Assembly: GCA_050330975.1 (NCBI GenBank)
Contig: JBHJHK010000061.1
Coordinates: 1 to 10,312, forward strand
DNA: 10,312 nt
Direction of reading: 5' to 3'
Origin: JBHJHK01 sp050330975
GTDB lineage: Bacteria > Pseudomonadota > Gammaproteobacteria > Competibacterales > Competibacteraceae
The notes beneath the pieces are model-generated. The model ran no database searches. It saw nothing but the letters and a program-made list of their open reading frames with translations, and was not told where the DNA came from. Positions within the stretch are counted from its first letter, which is position 1; every line of letters starts with the position of its first letter. Positions 7,561-10,312 of the stretch are shown here, piece by piece. Both the position numbers and the translations under genes were made by a program.

Positions 7561-7587
7561 TTGGGGTAGAACAAATCGCCTTGGGGT
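7561..7587 (-). repeat. Direct repeat ACCCCAA x2 at the predicted transcription start (candidate operator)
   Basis: The seven-base word TTGGGGT occurs at 7561-7567 and 7581-7587 on the plus strand (ACCCCAA on the transcribed strand). The copies are exactly 20 bp apart, about two helical turns, and sit at and just after the predicted transcription start of the exoprotein gene. This geometry fits a dimeric regulator, but a seven-base repeat can arise by chance in this composition. Confidence 0.3.
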
Positions 7588-7591
7588 TTAC

Positions 7592-7620
7592 ATTTTAAAT
7601 GCTTTTTTTTGTATGGTTAA
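7592..7620 (-). promoter_or_regulatory. Predicted sigma70-type promoter of the exoprotein gene
   Basis: Read on the minus strand, TTAACC (7620-7615, four of six matches to TTGACA) is followed by exactly 17 bases containing an A8 tract, then TAAAAT (7597-7592, five of six matches to TATAAT). Transcription would start near 7585, giving a leader of about 120 nt before ATG 7462. This is the most AT-rich patch of the intergenic region, in otherwise GC-rich DNA. The match is by eye only. Confidence 0.5.
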
Positions 7621-7641
7621 GCCCACGTGGCCCGCGGGGGA

Positions 7642-8442
7642 TTATCGCGGATCGCGCAGCCGCTCCAAGCGCAGCCGATGGCGGCTGTCGGTGAGGCGCC
7701 AGGCTCCGCCCACCACCGCCAACAGCACCCCCATGCCCGTGGCCCCGGCGATCAAAAACATGATGAGCAGCTGATATTTCACCGCCAGGGTGGGTTCCAC
7801 CCCGGCGAGGATTTGTCCGGTCATCATCCCCGGCAAAAACACCAATCCCGTGGTGGCCATGGAATTGACGATGGGCATGGAGCCGCTGCGCAATGCCTCT
7901 TGGCCCACGGGCCTAAGGGCCTGCCAGCGGCTGGCCCCCAGGGCCAGCTGGGCTTCGATGGCCGCTTTTTCCCGCACCGCCGCCGTGGTCAGGCTGTTGA
8001 GCCCCAGACCGATACCCGTCATGCTGTTGCCGAGGATCATACCGAACAAAGGAATGGCGTAGCGGGGGGTGTACCAGGGGTCGGGGGTCAAGAAAACTGT
8101 CAGGGCCAACAACGTCATGGCCACGGCGGCGATGGCCATGGTCGCCGTCCCCAGGGCCAAGCCCCAAAGACCTTTGAGGCGCCGCTGTTGTCGGTTCATG
8201 ATTTCAAGGCCGGCAAACCCCACCATGGCCAGGGCCACCAGGGCCGTCCACCCAGGGGTGGTGAGGGCGAAGAGGTGCTCGAGGATGAGGCCGACCAGCC
8301 ACAGTTGGACCACCATGCGCAAAGCGGCGATCATCAAGGGCCGCTCTAGCCCCAGGGCCAGGGCCAGGGATAACCCGGCGTTGATGAGCAGCAAGCTGGC
8401 GGCCAGGGCCAGGTCTGTCACCTCCAGGGGTATGACGTTCAC
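7642..8442 (-). CDS. fetB: Iron-export-type ABC transporter permease, FetB family (UPF0014/YbbM)
   Basis: A 266-aa inner-membrane permease with about seven hydrophobic segments (roughly residues 8-30, 36-58, 64-80, 93-117, 130-150, 195-215, 222-245). Family landmarks are LRMVVQLWLVGLIL, then IPLFGMILGNSMTGIGLGLN, then EAQLALGASRWQAL, the cytoplasmic stretch expected to contact the ATPase, and LVFLPGMMTGQILAGVEP. In E. coli FetAB is linked to iron efflux and resistance to oxidative stress; plant relatives are linked to aluminium tolerance. The GTG start at 8442 overlaps the fetA stop as GTGA, with a perfect AAGGAGGT eight bases upstream inside fetA, so translation is probably coupled to fetA but independently strong. 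The family call is confident. The transported ion in this organism is inferred. Confidence 0.88.
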   Translation of the reverse strand: MNVIPLEVTDLALAASLLLINAGLSLALALGLERPLMIAALRMVVQLWLVGLILEHLFALTTPGWTALVALAMVGFAGLEIMNRQQRRLKGLWGLALGTATMAIAAVAMTLLALTVFLTPDPWYTPRYAIPLFGMILGNSMTGIGLGLNSLTTAAVREKAAIEAQLALGASRWQALRPVGQEALRSGSMPIVNSMATTGLVFLPGMMTGQILAGVEPTLAVKYQLLIMFLIAGATGMGVLLAVVGGAWRLTDSRHRLRLERLRDPR

Positions 8443-9023
8443 ACCAAGCGACCTCCTTCCAAGCCCAGCACCCGCCGTCCCAGACGGCGAGCCTGGGCGT
8501 GATCGTGGGTCACCAGCAACAGGGATAGCCCAGTGGCTAGGCGTTGCTGCAGTAGGGTCTCCACCCGCTGGCGATTGTCCTGGTCGAGGGCGGCGGTGGG
8601 TTCATCCAGCAGCAGCACGGGGGGCTCCAGGGCCAGGGCGCGGGCCAGGGCCAGGCGTTGTCGCTCGCCGCTGGAGAGGCGGCTCACGGGCCACTTTAGG
8701 GCCTCTGCCGGTAGACCCAAGGCGGTGACCAGGGGGGTGGCCCGGGGGGGATCGTCGAAGTGGGCGCCGACGGTTTCGGCCCACCACCCCGACTCTGCGG
8801 CGACAAACACCACCCGCCGCCGCCACTGGGGGCCGGTGACAGCAGTGCGGTCGATGCCCGTTGCCACCACTTGGCCGGCGTTGGGATCGAGGTCGGCAAT
8901 GGCCCGCAACAACAGACTCTTGCCGGCACCCGAGGGCCCCATAATGACGACGCACTCGCCATCGGCCACGGTCAAGCTGGCAATGTCTAGACCCGGCCGG
9001 GTCAAATCAGTGACATTGAGCAC
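8439..9023 (-). CDS. fetA: ABC transporter ATP-binding protein, FetA family (YbbL)
   Basis: A compact 194-aa ATPase that powers the FetB permease encoded just after it. Visible motifs are Walker A GPSGAGKS (29-36), the ABC signature LSSGERQR (116-123), Walker B LLLDEPTAALD (137-147) with catalytic E141, and the H-loop VTHD (H173). The Q-loop position, which in FetA-type proteins reads like VSYCAQTP, here reads VVFVAAES, so the glutamine is alanine (A76). The start must be GTG 9023, because a stop lies four codons further upstream in frame and no other start codon precedes the MLNVTDL beginning. No Shine-Dalgarno sequence is visible upstream. Assignment as FetA rests on the adjacent, overlapping fetB; on sequence alone it could be any small exporter or ABC ATPase. 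Confidence 0.83.
   Translation of the reverse strand: MLNVTDLTRPGLDIASLTVADGECVVIMGPSGAGKSLLLRAIADLDPNAGQVVATGIDRTAVTGPQWRRRVVFVAAESGWWAETVGAHFDDPPRATPLVTALGLPAEALKWPVSRLSSGERQRLALARALALEPPVLLLDEPTAALDQDNRQRVETLLQQRLATGLSLLLVTHDHAQARRLGRRVLGLEGGRLV
8451..8458 (-). promoter_or_regulatory. Strong Shine-Dalgarno sequence of fetB inside the fetA 3' end
   Basis: On the minus strand AAGGAGGT is fully complementary to the 16S anti-SD core and sits eight bases before the fetB GTG. It falls within the last codons of fetA and decides the fetB start. It may let the permease be made at a different level from the ATPase, whose own start has no visible ribosome site. Confidence 0.75.
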
Positions 9024-9123
9024 GGGGTAGCGGATTTACGGTTGGCCTTTGGAGGGCGGGAATGGGTTGGTATCGTCCATGGGTGTGATGGTGTATTTGT
9101 GGCTATGGGTAAGGCTAAGGGTG

Positions 9124-9873
9124 ATGAAACTGCACATTGCAAGCGACCTCCATCAAGAATTTCTCCCCCATCACCAGCCCGTAGTCGACGCCGATGTAGT
9201 GATTTTGGCGGGGGACATCCACACCAAGGGCCGAGGGCTCGCCTGGGCTGCCGCGACATTTGCCCAACCCGTCATCTACGTCTTGGGCAACCACGAGTAC
9301 TACGGCAAGGCCATCCCCAAGCACGTGGTCGATCTCAAATACGCGGCACAAAACACCAACGTGCACGTTTTAGAGCGCGATGTGGTGGTCATTGACGGGG
9401 TGGCGTTTCTAGGCTGCACCCTGTGGACCGATTACCGGCTGTTTGGCGACCCTCGAATGGCCGGCCACCATGCTAGCGAGCGGTTGAACGACTTTCGGCG
9501 GATTCGGGTGAGCCCCGACTATCGCCGTTGGCGGTCTCTGGACGCCGCGGTGGTCCACGAGAAATCCCGCCGCTGGCTGAGGGATAGCCTGGCGGCCATT
9601 TCCTGGGACAAAAGGGTCGTGGTCACCCACCACGCCCCGAGTCCCCAATCCCTCCATCCCGCCGAACGCCCGTTGCTGTTGAGTGCGGCCTATGCCTCCA
9701 ATCTGGAGGCGTGGATTGCCGAGTCCGATATCGATCTTTGGGTCCACGGTCACACCCACTACCCCTGTCGCTATGCCATCGGCGCGACGACGGTGGTGAG
9801 CAATCCCAAGGGCTATCCCGACCAAGGGGACACCGCTCGATCCTTTGTCCCCGATCTGGTGGTCCCCCTTTGA
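9124..9873 (+). CDS. Calcineurin-like metallophosphoesterase
   Basis: A 249-aa cytoplasmic protein with all five metal-binding motifs of the calcineurin-like fold in order: D8-L-H10 in IASDLH, G30-D31 in LAGDIH, G55-N-H-E58 in LGNHEYYG, H169-H170 in VVVTHHAPS and G209-H-T-H212 in WVHGHTHYP. It should hydrolyse a phosphoester using two metal ions; the natural substrate of this subfamily is not evident. I chose ATG 9124 because the family begins MKLHIASDLH, and AAGG at 9111-9114 lies nine bases upstream. The in-frame ATG at 9079 would add a hydrophobic 15-residue leader (MGVMVYLWLWVRLRV) and looks like non-coding sequence, though it is not excluded. It is divergent from fetA. The 100-base shared gap shows no convincing promoter. 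Confidence 0.88.
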   Translation: MKLHIASDLHQEFLPHHQPVVDADVVILAGDIHTKGRGLAWAAATFAQPVIYVLGNHEYYGKAIPKHVVDLKYAAQNTNVHVLERDVVVIDGVAFLGCTLWTDYRLFGDPRMAGHHASERLNDFRRIRVSPDYRRWRSLDAAVVHEKSRRWLRDSLAAISWDKRVVVTHHAPSPQSLHPAERPLLLSAAYASNLEAWIAESDIDLWVHGHTHYPCRYAIGATTVVSNPKGYPDQGDTARSFVPDLVVPL

Positions 9874-9899
9874 GTTCGCCGGTGGTGCTGCACGCTGAG

Positions 9900-9920
9900 T
9901 TGCATAATTTATTTACGCAA
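9900..9920 (+). repeat. Imperfect inverted repeat after the metallophosphoesterase gene
   Basis: TTGCATAA and TTACGCAA (9900-9907 and 9913-9920) pair with one mismatch around a TTTAT loop, followed by CTTTTCT. It could be a weak terminator for the metallophosphoesterase or part of the end of the adjoining insertion sequence. The evidence is slight. Confidence 0.25.
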
Positions 9921-9951
9921 CTTTTCTGCTGTTGGCGCCATTCATGGTACA

Positions 9952-10312
9952 TCACACTAATTTTGTTTCTAAATAAGTTATCTTTTTCGGCGGCGCTTTG
10001 AGCCACAACGTCATGAGGTGGATGAGCGCTTGCAGATGGAACCGCCCCCCCGCAAGAAGCGCTTGCAGGTGATCTAAGCCGTAGCGGAACAACGATAAGG
10101 CGGCTCGCTGGAGGGTTTTTTTTTGGCGCCTTGGCGTGGTGCGCTGTTTGAAGGCGCCGACCCGGATGGCCCAGGCGGAGGCCAGTGCCACCAGGACGAC
10201 GAGGCGCTCGACGCGATGAGGCTGGGTGAAGTGGGTGTCTTCGAGGTTGAAGCCGCCGGATTTCCAGGCGTAGAAGAGGCGCTCGATAGCCCAGCGGACC
10301 AGGTACTGACGC
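9952..10312 (-). CDS. IS4-family transposase, C-terminal part (runs off the window)
   Basis: The last 119 residues of a DDE transposase; the N-terminal part lies beyond the right edge. The visible start carries the diagnostic IS4 signature Y-(2)-R-(3)-E-(6)-K as YLVRWAIERLFYAWK. Y is encoded at 10303-10305, R at 10294-10296, the catalytic E at 10282-10284 and K at 10261-10263. Next come SGGFNLEDTHFTQPHRVERL, a helix-rich tail with RYGLDHLQALL, and a TGA stop at 9952. The reading frame is unbroken through an A9 run at 10116-10124 (minus strand). Whether the whole element is intact cannot be judged here. Confidence 0.85.
   Translation of the reverse strand, partial: RQYLVRWAIERLFYAWKSGGFNLEDTHFTQPHRVERLVVLVALASAWAIRVGAFKQRTTPRRQKKTLQRAALSLFRYGLDHLQALLAGGRFHLQALIHLMTLWLKAPPKKITYLETKLV

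Larger units (their letters stand above)
7463..7641. other. Intergenic region between the exoprotein gene and fetB
   Basis: This 179-base gap holds the exoprotein promoter and direct repeat listed separately. It also holds two back-to-back perfect 8-bp palindromes, CCACGTGG (7623-7630) and CCCGCGGG (7631-7638), directly after the fetB stop codon. The palindromes have no loop and no T-run in the fetB direction, so I do not call a terminator. The exoprotein promoter starts so close to the fetB stop that fetAB transcripts may read through into the exoprotein gene. I see no coding sequence here. Confidence 0.5.
9894..10312 (-). mobile_element. Insertion sequence of the IS4 family, partial, left boundary uncertain
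   Basis: The transposase fragment defines an insertion sequence entering from the right. Base composition becomes AT-rich from about 9900, just after the metallophosphoesterase stop at 9873. The string CTGAGTTGCATAATTT beginning at 9895 loosely resembles the CTGAG-type ends of some IS4-family elements, so I place the boundary there tentatively. The other end is outside the window, so neither the terminal inverted repeat nor a target duplication can be confirmed. Confidence 0.4.

Noticed and set aside
7627..8349. A 240-codon plus-strand frame opposite fetB
   Set aside because: The translation is rich in Gly, His and Gln with no fold signal, while the minus strand is an unambiguous FetB permease.
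9024..9123. Promoters for fetA and the metallophosphoesterase in the divergent gap
   Set aside because: No pair of -35/-10 boxes with sensible spacing on either strand was convincing. TTGGTA at 9068-9073 has no acceptable -10 box at 16-18 bases.
9079..9123. A hydrophobic N-terminal extension of the metallophosphoesterase from ATG 9079
   Set aside because: The family begins directly at MKLHIASDLH, and no ribosome site precedes ATG 9079. The extension resembles chance translation of G/T-rich intergenic DNA.

Overview
The window is GC-rich, gene-dense DNA from a Gram-negative bacterium. A periplasmic solute-binding protein of a tripartite tricarboxylate transporter, a two-partner-secretion exoprotein and a FetAB-type ABC exporter all point that way. 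The Bug-type binding protein suggests a proteobacterium. Exoproteins of this style also occur in cyanobacteria, so I do not name a phylum. Starts other than ATG (GTG, TTG) are common here.

Region 1 (1-4577, plus strand) reads as one operon: tctC (5' end outside the window), tctB, tctA, a small antibiotic-biosynthesis-monooxygenase (ABM) fold protein, and a Gfo/Idh/MocA oxidoreductase. Gaps are at most about 30 nt and the last two genes overlap by GTGA. The layout suggests import of an organic or sugar acid by TctABC, then oxidation or rearrangement by the two enzymes. The substrate cannot be read from the sequence. The apparent native start of tctA is followed seven codons in by an in-frame TAA, so TctA must start downstream or is damaged.

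Region 2 (4578-4639) is a short gap between convergent genes holding a nested GC-rich inverted repeat.

Region 3 (4640-7641, minus strand) is one large gene for a TpsA-like secreted beta-helix exoprotein (940 aa). It has a signal peptide, an N-terminal secretion domain and only two cysteines, both near the C-terminus. No TpsB transporter is in view. Upstream lies a recognisable sigma70-type promoter with a 20-bp-spaced direct repeat at the predicted transcription start.

Region 4 (7642-9023, minus strand) is a two-gene fetA-fetB operon for a putative iron-export ABC transporter. The genes overlap by 4 nt, and fetB has a perfect Shine-Dalgarno sequence inside the end of fetA. FetA lacks the usual Q-loop glutamine.

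Region 5 (9024-10312): a divergent metallophosphoesterase on the plus strand, then a more AT-rich junction and the C-terminal part of an IS4-family transposase (minus strand) that runs off the window with an intact YREK motif.

I found no tRNA, rRNA or CRISPR array. The content is mostly known families. The observations most worth checking are the tctA in-frame stop, the orphan exoprotein and its promoter, and the FetA Q-loop change.
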